Source: Microbacterium sp. TNHR37B (GTDB lineage: Bacteria > Actinomycetota > Actinomycetes > Actinomycetales > Microbacteriaceae). From it: a DNA stretch of 64,000 nucleotides. Each line of letters opens with the position of its first letter. The first letter of the stretch is position 1. The notes under the pieces are model-generated. The model made no database searches. It worked only from the letters and a program-made list of their open reading frames with translations, and was not told where the DNA came from. Both the position numbers and the translations under genes were made by a program. Location: contig NZ_LQGV01000003.1 in assembly GCF_001620065.1 (NCBI RefSeq), positions 496,001 to 560,000 of the forward strand. The letters are read 5' to 3'. Shown here one piece after another: positions 9,368 through 16,937 of this stretch.

Positions 9368-10756
9368 CTAGCGAGCGTCGCTCCGCTCGGCCGCCGCCTC
9401 CGCCTCCGCCTCCGCCTCCGGCTCATCTTCAGTCTCCGCGACAGCGTCCGGCTCAGCCACGTCGTCGAGGTCGGGCTCGACGTCCGCGGGCCCGAACCCC
9501 GGCGCGGCCTCGGTGACGCTCGACGCGTCCTCGTCGAGCGTCGCAGACTCATCCGCGTCGGACGCTTTCGCCGTCTCGGCGCCACCGGCCGCCTCGCCGC
9601 GCATCAGCTCGCGGACCTCGGACATGAAGCTCGTGAGCTGGTGCTGCTGCCACCGCAACTGGCGGGTGCGGTCCTCGGCGTCGCGCAGGACCGATTCGGA
9701 GTGCGCCGTGACCGTGTCGATGATCTGCTGCGCGCGCACGCGCGCGCGGTCGAGCTGCTCCCGGGCCTTGAGGTGGGCATCCGCCTCGATCTGCTGCGCC
9801 TGGGCGCGCATGAGACGGTCGAAGTCGTCGGCCTTCGCCGTGATGCGCTGCGCATGCTCCAGCGACGAAGCGACCTGCTCGTTCGCGTCCTTGGTGATGC
9901 GCTCCGCGTGAGCGACGGCCTGATTGTGGAGCATGAGGAACTCCTGCTGGGCGTCGTCCTGCCGGCGGGTGAGGGACTCCTCGAACTCCAGCGCGCGCAT
10001 GCGGAGCTCGCGCACCGCCTCCTCGGCCTCCGCGCGTGCCTGCTCAGTCTCGCGGGCCACGAGCGACCGCAGGGCCGCCGCGCCCTTCTCCGACTCGGTG
10101 CGGATGGCAGCGGCCTCCTGCTCGGCCTGCGAGACCTTCTCGGCGGCATGGGCGCGTTCGCGCTCCAGCTGCGCCTCGTGAGCCGTCCGTTCCGTCTCGG
10201 TCGCCAGACGCACCTGCTGCGCGTCGTGCTCGGCGCGCGCCACGATCGCGTCGGCGTCGGCCTGGGCCTCCTGACGGCGGGTCTGGATCTCGGCGTGCGC
10301 GGCCTCGAGGAGCCGGTCGGCCTGGATGCTCGCGTTCTTGATGAGGAGGCTCGCCTGCTCCTCCGCGACGTGGAGCACCTCCTCGAAACGGCGCCGGTTC
10401 GCGGATTCCCCAGAGGCGCCGAGGAGCTCTTCGGTGAGGGTCTGCACCTGCTCCTCCGCGTTGGCCGCTTGCGCGTTGGCGACGGCGAGTTCCGCTTCGA
10501 GCTCCTCGACGCGTCTGCTGCTCTGCGCCTGCGCGGAGTCGATCGCCCGACGGTGCCGGTCCTTCAGCTGGGCCAGCTCCTCGCCCTGGATCCGCAGCCG
10601 GGTGGTGAGCTCGGAGAGCGCGGCATCGACCTCGCCCTTGTCGTAGCCGCGGAACGCCGTCGTGAAGTGCGATTCCGCGGCCCCCTCCTGCCCACGCAGC
10701 AGGTCGTCGAAGGGCGACGACTCATCGGACGGGGCGGGCAGGTGCTGATCGGGCAT
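9368..10756 (-). CDS. DivIVA-domain-like coiled-coil protein
   Basis: A 462-residue protein. The N-terminus has a DivIVA-type segment (FRGYDKGEVDAALSEL, about residues 37-52). A continuous Ala/Glu/Arg/Gln-rich coiled coil covers ~60-370, and an acidic tail ends with an EAEAEAEA tract. Such proteins scaffold polar growth or division in actinobacteria (compare Wag31 and Scy). ATG 10756 was chosen because GGAG lies 6 nt upstream. The in-frame GTG at 10768 has no ribosome site. TAACCT at 10815-10820 could be its -10 box. The specific role is an inference from the domain layout. Confidence 0.8.
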   Translation of the reverse strand: MPDQHLPAPSDESSPFDDLLRGQEGAAESHFTTAFRGYDKGEVDAALSELTTRLRIQGEELAQLKDRHRRAIDSAQAQSSRRVEELEAELAVANAQAANAEEQVQTLTEELLGASGESANRRRFEEVLHVAEEQASLLIKNASIQADRLLEAAHAEIQTRRQEAQADADAIVARAEHDAQQVRLATETERTAHEAQLERERAHAAEKVSQAEQEAAAIRTESEKGAAALRSLVARETEQARAEAEEAVRELRMRALEFEESLTRRQDDAQQEFLMLHNQAVAHAERITKDANEQVASSLEHAQRITAKADDFDRLMRAQAQQIEADAHLKAREQLDRARVRAQQIIDTVTAHSESVLRDAEDRTRQLRWQQHQLTSFMSEVRELMRGEAAGGAETAKASDADESATLDEDASSVTEAAPGFGPADVEPDLDDVAEPDAVAETEDEPEAEAEAEAAAERSDAR

Positions 10757-10855
10757 GGGGGACTCCACGGGACGAGAGGCGGTCGAGTCGGCATCGGCAG
10801 TACCGGCACTCCGAAGGTTACCGCTCCGCGCAGTCCGGCCGCTGGGGCGAGTCGT

Positions 10856-12766
10856 TCAGTTTCCGCTCAACCACTGCCGATACGCGTCGAACGTGTAGGG
10901 GCGCCCCAAGAAGCGCTCCACGAGGTCGGCCCCGTCGCGGCTTCCCCCCGGCTCCAGGATCTCGCGGCGATAGCGCTCGGCCACCGCGGGATTCATGAGG
11001 TCGTCGCCGAAGGCCGCGCGCAGGTCGCGCGCGATGACGAGGCTCCACTGATACGTGTAGTAGCACGACCCATAGCCGGTGAGGTGACCGAAGCCGGCGT
11101 AGGAATGACCACCGGGAAGGGGACGCACGGGAGAGGTCTCGCGGTACCAGCGTTCGGTCGCGGCGGCGATGTCGGCGGGCGTCTCGACGTGCAGCCGATA
11201 CGACACCTCTGCGTGACCGAGCTGGCGACGCACCTCGAGGGCGCGGCCGAACCCGTCGGCCACCTGCATGCGCTCGACGAGGTCGGCGGGGATCGGCTCC
11301 TCGTCGGCACCGGCGGTGAAGGTGGCCAGGACCGAGGGGTCCCACGCCCAGTCCTCCAGCAGCTGGCTGGGCGCTTCCACGAAATCCCACTCGGTCGCCA
11401 CGCCACTGAACCGCACGAAGCGCTGCCGACCGCCCAGGATGTCGTGGACGAGGTGCCCGAACTCGTGGAAGAAGGTGACCACTTCGTCGTGCGTCATGAG
11501 CCCTCGGGAGAAGTTGCACAGGAGCACCGCCTCCGGAAGCACCCGTCCGGCGACGCCCGGGACCAGCCCGAAACAGGCGGCGTGACTGTATTTGCCCTCG
11601 CGGGGGTGGAGGTCGAGGTGCACGCGCCCCAGCCGGTCGTCCTTCCGCAACACGTCGTAGGTCAGGACGTCCTCGTGCCACGCACCGATCTCGACCGGGA
11701 CGAAACGGAGGTCGAGGAGTCTCGAGGCCGTCTCCAGCACACCGGGGAGCACACGGGAGAAGGAGAAGTAGGACCGGACGAGCTGCGCATCCACGTCGTG
11801 ACGCTCCTGCCGCAGCTGGCTCAGGAGGTAGAACAGGTCGGCGACGGTGACCTCTTCCGCGTCCGGATCGTCGCGACGGAGGCGATCGAGAAGGAGCGGG
11901 TACTCGGCGGCCGCCGCGGCGGCCGAGGCCTCGTCGAGCCGGTCGAGGAAGGTCCGCACGGCGGCAGCGGAACCGATCATGCGCGGCTCGGTCTCGTAAT
12001 CCGCCCACGTCGCGTACCCGAGGAGGCGCGCGCGCTCGGCTCGCACGGCGAGCAGTTCGGAGAGGATCTCGTCATTCTCGGGCCAGGCGAGATCGTTGTA
12101 GGCCGACACCAGCGCCACGCGTGTGGCGCGCACCCGGGCGTACTCTCGCACCGGCATGAGATCGGTGTAGTCGGTCGTCAGGGTGACGAAGCCCTCGTCA
12201 TCGGCGGGGCGGGCATCGAGGAAGTCCTGCGGGAGGCCGACGAGGTCTTCCGCGGGCACCCGGACCTCACGCCGGCCCTCGCGGATGTTCCGCGAGAATG
12301 CGAGGCTCAGCGCCGTGTCGCGATCGGTGAGTTCGCGCACGCGCTCGCGTTCCTCGGCCGGGAGGTCGACTCCACCCCGGCGGAAATCCCGCAGGACGTG
12401 AGCGAGAAAGCGCGCCGACTCGTCGTCGAGAGCGGCGCCCTCGTGGGCGCGGAGCGCATCGAAGAGGGAGGCATCGCGCACGCGAGCGGACGCGACGGCG
12501 TCGAGCTTCTGGACCGCCGCCTCGGCCGCCGCGCGCACGGCGGCGTCGGGGTGGGCTTCACTGAGAAGGTACGCCTCGTTCATCGCGCCGGTCAGCGCGA
12601 GGTCGGCGTTGTTCCAGAGGTCGAGCGCGGCTTCCGGGGTCGCCGCGGTGGGGAGGCGGGCGTCGAACTCGCGGACGAGGGCGATCGCCCCGTCGGCGTT
12701 CCCTTCCGCGGCAGTCAGCCAGCCCTCGAGGTCGGTGGGGAAGACGAACGGCTCCAGGGGCTCCAT
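10856..12766 (-). CDS. M3 family zinc metallopeptidase (oligopeptidase)
   Basis: A 636-residue cytoplasmic peptidase of family M3 (thimet oligopeptidase / Dcp-like). The zinc motif is H434-E435-F-G-H438, and a third ligand is expected in the EAPSQLLEDW segment. The C-terminal Gly/Tyr-rich HLTGYGSCYYTYQW motif is typical of M3A enzymes. The length fits the family. It degrades short peptides. ATG 12766 is 7 nt after TAGGCT (12774-12779), so the mRNA is probably leaderless. That -10 box lies within the first of three 18-bp repeats. Confidence 0.92.
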   Translation of the reverse strand: MEPLEPFVFPTDLEGWLTAAEGNADGAIALVREFDARLPTAATPEAALDLWNNADLALTGAMNEAYLLSEAHPDAAVRAAAEAAVQKLDAVASARVRDASLFDALRAHEGAALDDESARFLAHVLRDFRRGGVDLPAEERERVRELTDRDTALSLAFSRNIREGRREVRVPAEDLVGLPQDFLDARPADDEGFVTLTTDYTDLMPVREYARVRATRVALVSAYNDLAWPENDEILSELLAVRAERARLLGYATWADYETEPRMIGSAAAVRTFLDRLDEASAAAAAAEYPLLLDRLRRDDPDAEEVTVADLFYLLSQLRQERHDVDAQLVRSYFSFSRVLPGVLETASRLLDLRFVPVEIGAWHEDVLTYDVLRKDDRLGRVHLDLHPREGKYSHAACFGLVPGVAGRVLPEAVLLCNFSRGLMTHDEVVTFFHEFGHLVHDILGGRQRFVRFSGVATEWDFVEAPSQLLEDWAWDPSVLATFTAGADEEPIPADLVERMQVADGFGRALEVRRQLGHAEVSYRLHVETPADIAAATERWYRETSPVRPLPGGHSYAGFGHLTGYGSCYYTYQWSLVIARDLRAAFGDDLMNPAVAERYRREILEPGGSRDGADLVERFLGRPYTFDAYRQWLSGN

Positions 12767-12768
12767 GC

Positions 12769-12822
12769 GTTCGAGCCTAGAGGGACGTTCGAGCCGGGAG
12801 GGACGTTCGAGTCGAGCGGGAC
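12769..12822. repeat. three tandem copies of an 18-bp unit in the M3 peptidase promoter
   Basis: Units at 12769-12786, 12787-12804 and 12805-12822 all begin GTTCGAG and end GGGAC, with a few central differences. The first copy carries the TAGGCT -10 box of the leaderless M3 peptidase gene on the minus strand. The array fills the whole gap to the neighbouring gene's stop. Confidence 0.8.
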
Positions 12823-12832
12823 GCGGGCCTTG

Positions 12833-13648
12833 TCACCGGCGACCCAGGAGGAACGTGGCCAGCGTCGGCCGCCAATGCTGCGACACGTACGCGAGCGCCT
12901 CGTCGACGCCGAAGGCGCGGGTGGAGTTGCCCACTCTCACCCACAACTCGGTGCTCCCGCCCTGCGTCAGAAAAACCGGCTCGGGTGCGCGCGGGCACCG
13001 CACGGCGCACACCGTCGCCCCCTCGACCTCGGCGAAGCGGATCCGAGGCAACGCCGCCGCGTTCTTGCCGAGCGTCGTGGCGAGGAGGTCGCGCAGCCAG
13101 AGCTCGAACCGGTCCGCGTCGGGAGTGCGCAGGGTCGCGAAGTCGCGGTCGAGGCCGACGGGCCGCCCCTCATCGTCGGCGCCGATGACCAGGGTGCCGC
13201 CGCGGCTGTTCAGGAACGCCGCCACCGTCTTGGCGACGACGGCCTCCATGCGGGCGTCTTTCTTGTCCTCCCGCACGTTCCAGCGGGCCGTCTCCTTGAA
13301 CTCCACGCGTTCGGACTCGCCCGCATGCAGGAGCGCGGCGATGTCGACTCCGGAGCCGTCACGCCGCAGCAGGACGGCGACGCCGGCGACGAGGAGCGAC
13401 AGACCGAGGCTGCACCCCGCGGCGATGAGAAGCGTCATCGGCATCCAGATGCGAAGCCCCGCGAACAGCCAGCCCGAGACGAACAGGCCAGCGCTCAGAC
13501 CCAGCACCGAGACGATCGTCATGACGGACAACGGCAGCGAGAGACGGCGGCCGAAGAGCGCCCGCAACGCCCAGGCGATGAGGAACGAGACGGCCAGGGC
13601 GACCGGGAGAGCAAGAGCGAAGTCGACGAGGAGGGCGCTGCGCGGCAT
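12833..13648 (-). CDS. membrane-anchored AlbA_2 (Schlafen-type) DNA-binding domain protein
   Basis: A 271-residue protein with three N-terminal transmembrane helices (about residues 5-30, 38-62 and 68-93). A cytosolic AlbA_2 / Schlafen AAA_4-like domain follows (~105-235), recognised by ESERVEFKET, AVAKTVAAFLNSRGGTLVIG and a following D-x-x-G turn. The fusion to a membrane anchor is less common than the soluble regulators of this family. ATG 13648 lies 2 bp after the stop of the upstream Nudix-like gene, so they are probably one operon. Its role is unknown. Confidence 0.75.
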   Translation of the reverse strand: MPRSALLVDFALALPVALAVSFLIAWALRALFGRRLSLPLSVMTIVSVLGLSAGLFVSGWLFAGLRIWMPMTLLIAAGCSLGLSLLVAGVAVLLRRDGSGVDIAALLHAGESERVEFKETARWNVREDKKDARMEAVVAKTVAAFLNSRGGTLVIGADDEGRPVGLDRDFATLRTPDADRFELWLRDLLATTLGKNAAALPRIRFAEVEGATVCAVRCPRAPEPVFLTQGGSTELWVRVGNSTRAFGVDEALAYVSQHWRPTLATFLLGRR

Positions 13649-13650
13649 GG

Positions 13651-14295
13651 TCAGCGCAACGCCCCGACCGACGCGAGGGCGTGGCGGACCAGCGTGCCCC
13701 GGCCGCCCTCCATCTCGGCGGCGAGGTTGTCGGACGCCGCTTCCTGCGGTGACATCCAGGTCACCTCGAGCGCATCCTGTCGAGGCTCGCAGGTGCCCGT
13801 GACCGGCACGACGAAGGCGAGGGACACCGCGTGCTGACGATCGTCGTGGTACGCGCTGATTCCGGGGAGAGGGAAGTACTCCGCCACGGTGAACGGCACC
13901 GGCTGCGGCGGGAGCAGGGGGAACGCCATGGGGCCCAGGTCGTTCTCCAGATGACGGAAGAGGGCGTCGCGCACCGTCTCGCCATAGCGCACCCGCCCGG
14001 AGACGATCGTGCGGGTGATCTCGCCGAGCGGTGTCGCGCGCAACAGGATCCCGACCTCGGTCACCGCCCCGGTGCCGTCGGTGCGGACCGGAACCGCCTC
14101 GACATAGAGGATCGGGAGTCGCCGTCGGGCTTCGGCCAGCTCGATGTCGCTCAACCAGCCGGGATTGGCCGCGGAGCCGGGCGCAGGCGAGCCGAAGGAT
14201 CCGGCCTGCCCGTCGCGACCGAAGCCGCGCAGCGGGTCGCGCGGGGTCTCGTCGTCGCGGTCGCTCGGGTCGGGGTCGGGAGTGCGGACGGCCAT
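13651..14295 (-). CDS. DUF4916 / Nudix-like protein with a degenerate Nudix box
   Basis: A 214-residue protein. The core after residue ~55 has a Nudix-like layout (VGILLRATPLGEITRTIVSG, then GRVRYGETVRDALFRHLEN). In the Nudix box the expected REUxEExGU reads RHLENDLGP, so the catalytic glutamates are replaced. Hydrolase activity is therefore doubtful, as in DUF4916 proteins. The N-terminal ~45 residues are charged and disordered. ATG 14295 is the only in-frame start before the antisense region. GGAGG is 13 nt upstream, which is long. It is coupled to the downstream AlbA_2 gene. Confidence 0.75.
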   Translation of the reverse strand: MAVRTPDPDPSDRDDETPRDPLRGFGRDGQAGSFGSPAPGSAANPGWLSDIELAEARRRLPILYVEAVPVRTDGTGAVTEVGILLRATPLGEITRTIVSGRVRYGETVRDALFRHLENDLGPMAFPLLPPQPVPFTVAEYFPLPGISAYHDDRQHAVSLAFVVPVTGTCEPRQDALEVTWMSPQEAASDNLAAEMEGGRGTLVRHALASVGALR

Positions 14296-14346
14296 GCCTC
14301 CATGTATACCTCCTCCGCGTCGGCGGGGTCGGAGAGAATGGTCGGC

Positions 14347-14994
14347 ATGAGTCCGATCCCCCGGCTGGATGCCGACGCGGTGCTGTGGAGCGCCCCGCCG
14401 TCGGAGCGCGAGGGCCGGCCCGTCCTCGTGCTGCTGCACGGCTACGGCTCCGAGGAGCGCGATCTGTTCGCCCTCGTCCCGCACCTGCCGCCGGAGTACG
14501 TCGTGGCCGCCGTGCGCGCTCCCCTGGCGCCTCCGTTCCCGACGCCCGGATGGTCCTGGTTCCCGATCGAGGGACTGCACGGCCGCGACCCGGAGGGCAC
14601 GACCGCCGCCGCCGAGGCCTTCCTGGAGTGGCTCGACGACGCCGTCGAAGCCCCGACCGTCGGGTTGCTCGGCTTCTCGCAGGGAGCCGTCGTGGCTCTG
14701 CAGGCGTTGCGCCTGCGCCCGCAGGCATTCGCGTTCGCGGTGGCCCTCGCCGGCTACGTCGACGCGGCTCCCCTCCCCGGCGACGCCGAGCTGGCGACGC
14801 GCCGACCCCCGGTGTTCTGGGGACGCGGCTCCCGCGATGAGGTCATTCCCGCCGACCGCGTCGCCCACACGGTGCAGTGGCTCCCCGACCACGTCGACCT
14901 CAGCGGACGCGTCTACGAGGGATTGGCGCACAGCGTGTCCGCCCAGGAGCTCGACGATGTCCGCGTCTTCCTCGACAAGCGCCGGGACCCGTGA
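14347..14994 (+). CDS. alpha/beta hydrolase, phospholipase/carboxylesterase family
   Basis: A 215-residue serine hydrolase of the small carboxylesterase (YpfH / acyl-protein thioesterase-like) family. The oxyanion motif LLHGYGSEERD is near residue 30. The nucleophile serine is in GFSQGA, the aspartate in SRDEVIP and the histidine in GLAHSVS. There is no signal peptide. An in-frame ATG at 14338 is possible, but it sits only 3 nt after GGAG. It is divergent from the Nudix-like gene. The substrate is unknown. Confidence 0.88.
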   Translation: MSPIPRLDADAVLWSAPPSEREGRPVLVLLHGYGSEERDLFALVPHLPPEYVVAAVRAPLAPPFPTPGWSWFPIEGLHGRDPEGTTAAAEAFLEWLDDAVEAPTVGLLGFSQGAVVALQALRLRPQAFAFAVALAGYVDAAPLPGDAELATRRPPVFWGRGSRDEVIPADRVAHTVQWLPDHVDLSGRVYEGLAHSVSAQELDDVRVFLDKRRDP

Positions 14995-15012
14995 GGCGGC
15001 GACGGCCTCGGG

Positions 15013-15018
15013 TATAGT
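15013..15018 (+). promoter_or_regulatory. probable -10 box for the ABC-F leader transcript
   Basis: TATAGT lies just after the esterase stop. Transcription from about 15025 would give a leader of roughly 245 nt before the ABC-F start. No good -35 box is visible. Confidence 0.5.
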
Positions 15019-15053
15019 CGAGGGGTCCCCCGTCCCAAGTGTGAGGAAGACCG

Positions 15054-15080
15054 TTGAAGGGTTTCGACGCCGCGCTGTGA
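15054..15080 (+). CDS. candidate leader peptide MKGFDAAL
   Basis: A TTG start at 15054 is preceded by GAGG with a 9-nt gap (GAGGAAG ends 3 nt before it) and followed by eight codons and TGA. It sits in the long untranslated leader of the ABC-F gene, ahead of two strong hairpins. Antibiotic-responsive ABC-F and erm genes often carry short leader ORFs whose stalled translation releases attenuation. That this is such a peptide is inference. Confidence 0.45.
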   Translation: MKGFDAAL

Positions 15081-15131
15081 TCCCGCGCTAGCCGTCGCCC
15101 TCCGTTCTTCCATCCCGGACCGGACTCGCTG

Positions 15132-15247
15132 CGACGTCTGCGCTCCCATCCCGCGCTGACGTCGACTCCCTCCCGCCTCCTCCGGCCTCGGCCGTCGAGC
15201 GCGCTCCGGTGTCCGTGGCGTCCGCGCACCCCCGATCCGCGATCGGG
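15132..15247 (+). promoter_or_regulatory. structured leader of the ABC-F gene (two hairpins)
   Basis: Hairpin 1 pairs 15132-15143 with 15153-15164 (CGACGTC-T-GCGC with one T-T mismatch). Hairpin 2 pairs CCCCGATC with GATCGGGG around a CGC loop, ending about 15 nt before the GGGAGG ribosome site of the ABC-F gene. The placement after a short ORF fits transcription or translation attenuation. There is no T-run, so control of translation or processing is equally likely. Confidence 0.45.
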
Positions 15248-15271
15248 GCCACCGACACCTGGGAGGCACTC

Positions 15272-16891
15272 ATGCCTGCGAACTCCACCGCGGTCACCCT
15301 CGACCGCATCTCTTTCACCTGGCCCGACGGCACCGTCGCCCTCGACGGCGTCAGCGGCGCCTTCGACACCGGGCGCACCGGCCTGGTCGGCCGCAACGGC
15401 GCCGGGAAGTCGACGCTCCTCTCCCTCATCGCGGGCGAACGCGCGCCGTCGGCCGGCCAGATCCTCGTCGCGGGGGCCGTGGACCGGCTGCCGCAGCAGC
15501 TGACGCTCGACGTCGACCGCCCGGTCGCGGACCTGCTCGGCGTCGGCGACGCCGTCCGCGCCGTGCGGGCCATCACCTCCGGCGACGTCGACCCCGCACA
15601 CTTCGACGCCGTCGGCGACGACTGGGACGTCGAAGCCCGCGCCGAGGCCGCGCTCGCCGAAGCCGGGCTCCCCGCCGGCGCACTCGACCGCCGGGTGGGA
15701 ACCCTCTCCGGCGGCGAGGCCGTGCTGGCGGCGCTCGTCGGCGTGCGCCTGCGGGGCGCACCCATCGCGCTGCTGGATGAACCGACAAACAACCTCGACC
15801 GCGATGCGCGTGCTCGTGTCTACGATCTGGTCCGCTCGTGGCGCGGGACGCTCATCGTCGTGAGCCACGACACCCGGCTACTGGATCTCATGGACGACAC
15901 CGCCGAGCTCTACCGCGGCGGGCTGTCGGTGTTCGGCGGCGGGTACACCGCATGGCGGGAGGCACTCGAGGCCGAACAGGCCGCGGCACGTCAGGCCGAG
16001 ACCGCGGCGCGTCAGGTGGTCCGCCGCGAGAAGCGCGACCGCCTCCAGACCGAGACGAAGATCGCCCATCGGCAGGCGGCCGGGCACAAGGCCCAGGTCG
16101 AGAAGCGTGTGCCGGGAATCGTGGCCGGGAATCGCAAGCGCGCCGCCCAAGTCACGGCCGGAAAGCTGCGCACGGACGCCGCGGAGAAGGTGGCGTCCGC
16201 CCGGGCGAGTCTCGACGCGGCCGAACGCCGCGTCCGCGACGACGAGTCGGTCCACATCGATCTCCCCGACCCCGGCGTGGCGACGGGCAGACGCATCGCG
16301 ACACTCGGCGACGCCTACCGCGAATGGGTCGTGCAGGGTCCCGAGCGCGTTGCCCTCATCGGCCCCAACGGGGCCGGCAAGACGACGCTCGTGGAACGAC
16401 TGGTGGCGCACGCGGATCGAGACCGAGACCGAGACCGAGGCGCGGATCCCCGATTCGCGAGCCTCCGCGCCCTGGCCCACACCGACCGGATCGGCTACCT
16501 CTCCCAGCGGGTCGACGGCCTCGACGACACCCGAACCGTGCTGGAGAACCTCCGCACTCCCGGGATGGGCGACGTGGAGCTGCGCAACCGTCTGGCTCGG
16601 TTCCTCCTGCGCGGCGATGCCGTCCACCGCCCGGTGTCGGCGTTGTCGGGTGGCGAACGGTTCCGGGCCGCTCTGGCTCGCCTGCTGTTCACCGACCCGC
16701 CTCCGCAACTGCTCGTGCTCGATGAGCCGACGAACAACCTCGACCTGGACACGGTCGACCAGCTCGTCGACGCCCTCGCGGTGTACGGCGGCGCGGTGGT
16801 CGTCGTCAGCCACGACGACGGCTTCCTGCACCGGGTCGGTCCGGATCTCGTGCTGGAACTGCGAGACGGACAGCTCACGGAGAGGCGGTGA
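15272..16891 (+). CDS. ABC-F family ATPase (ribosome-acting, two ABC domains)
   Basis: A 539-residue protein with two ATPase domains and no membrane spans. Walker A1 is GRNGAGKST (~43). Signature LSGGE is at ~144 and Walker B LLDEPTNNLD at ~166. A charged coiled linker lies at ~240-350. Walker A2 GPNGAGKTT is at ~364, a second LSGGE at ~458, and LVLDEPTNNLD at ~479. This is the ABC-F plan. Members bind the ribosomal E site and either protect from antibiotics or relieve stalls. GGGAGG precedes ATG 15272. The long leader with a putative uORF favours an antibiotic-inducible resistance role, but that is inference. Confidence 0.9.
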   Translation: MPANSTAVTLDRISFTWPDGTVALDGVSGAFDTGRTGLVGRNGAGKSTLLSLIAGERAPSAGQILVAGAVDRLPQQLTLDVDRPVADLLGVGDAVRAVRAITSGDVDPAHFDAVGDDWDVEARAEAALAEAGLPAGALDRRVGTLSGGEAVLAALVGVRLRGAPIALLDEPTNNLDRDARARVYDLVRSWRGTLIVVSHDTRLLDLMDDTAELYRGGLSVFGGGYTAWREALEAEQAAARQAETAARQVVRREKRDRLQTETKIAHRQAAGHKAQVEKRVPGIVAGNRKRAAQVTAGKLRTDAAEKVASARASLDAAERRVRDDESVHIDLPDPGVATGRRIATLGDAYREWVVQGPERVALIGPNGAGKTTLVERLVAHADRDRDRDRGADPRFASLRALAHTDRIGYLSQRVDGLDDTRTVLENLRTPGMGDVELRNRLARFLLRGDAVHRPVSALSGGERFRAALARLLFTDPPPQLLVLDEPTNNLDLDTVDQLVDALAVYGGAVVVVSHDDGFLHRVGPDLVLELRDGQLTERR

Positions 16892-16937
16892 GGCAAGACC
16901 TGGCGCCGATGTCGGCGCACGGGGTGAAGATGTACTG

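Noticed and set aside
9641..13837. A 1398-residue plus-strand open frame
   Set aside because: It runs antisense to the DivIVA-like, M3 peptidase and AlbA_2 genes, has no ribosome site and low-complexity His/Gly/Arg composition. It is a GC-bias shadow.
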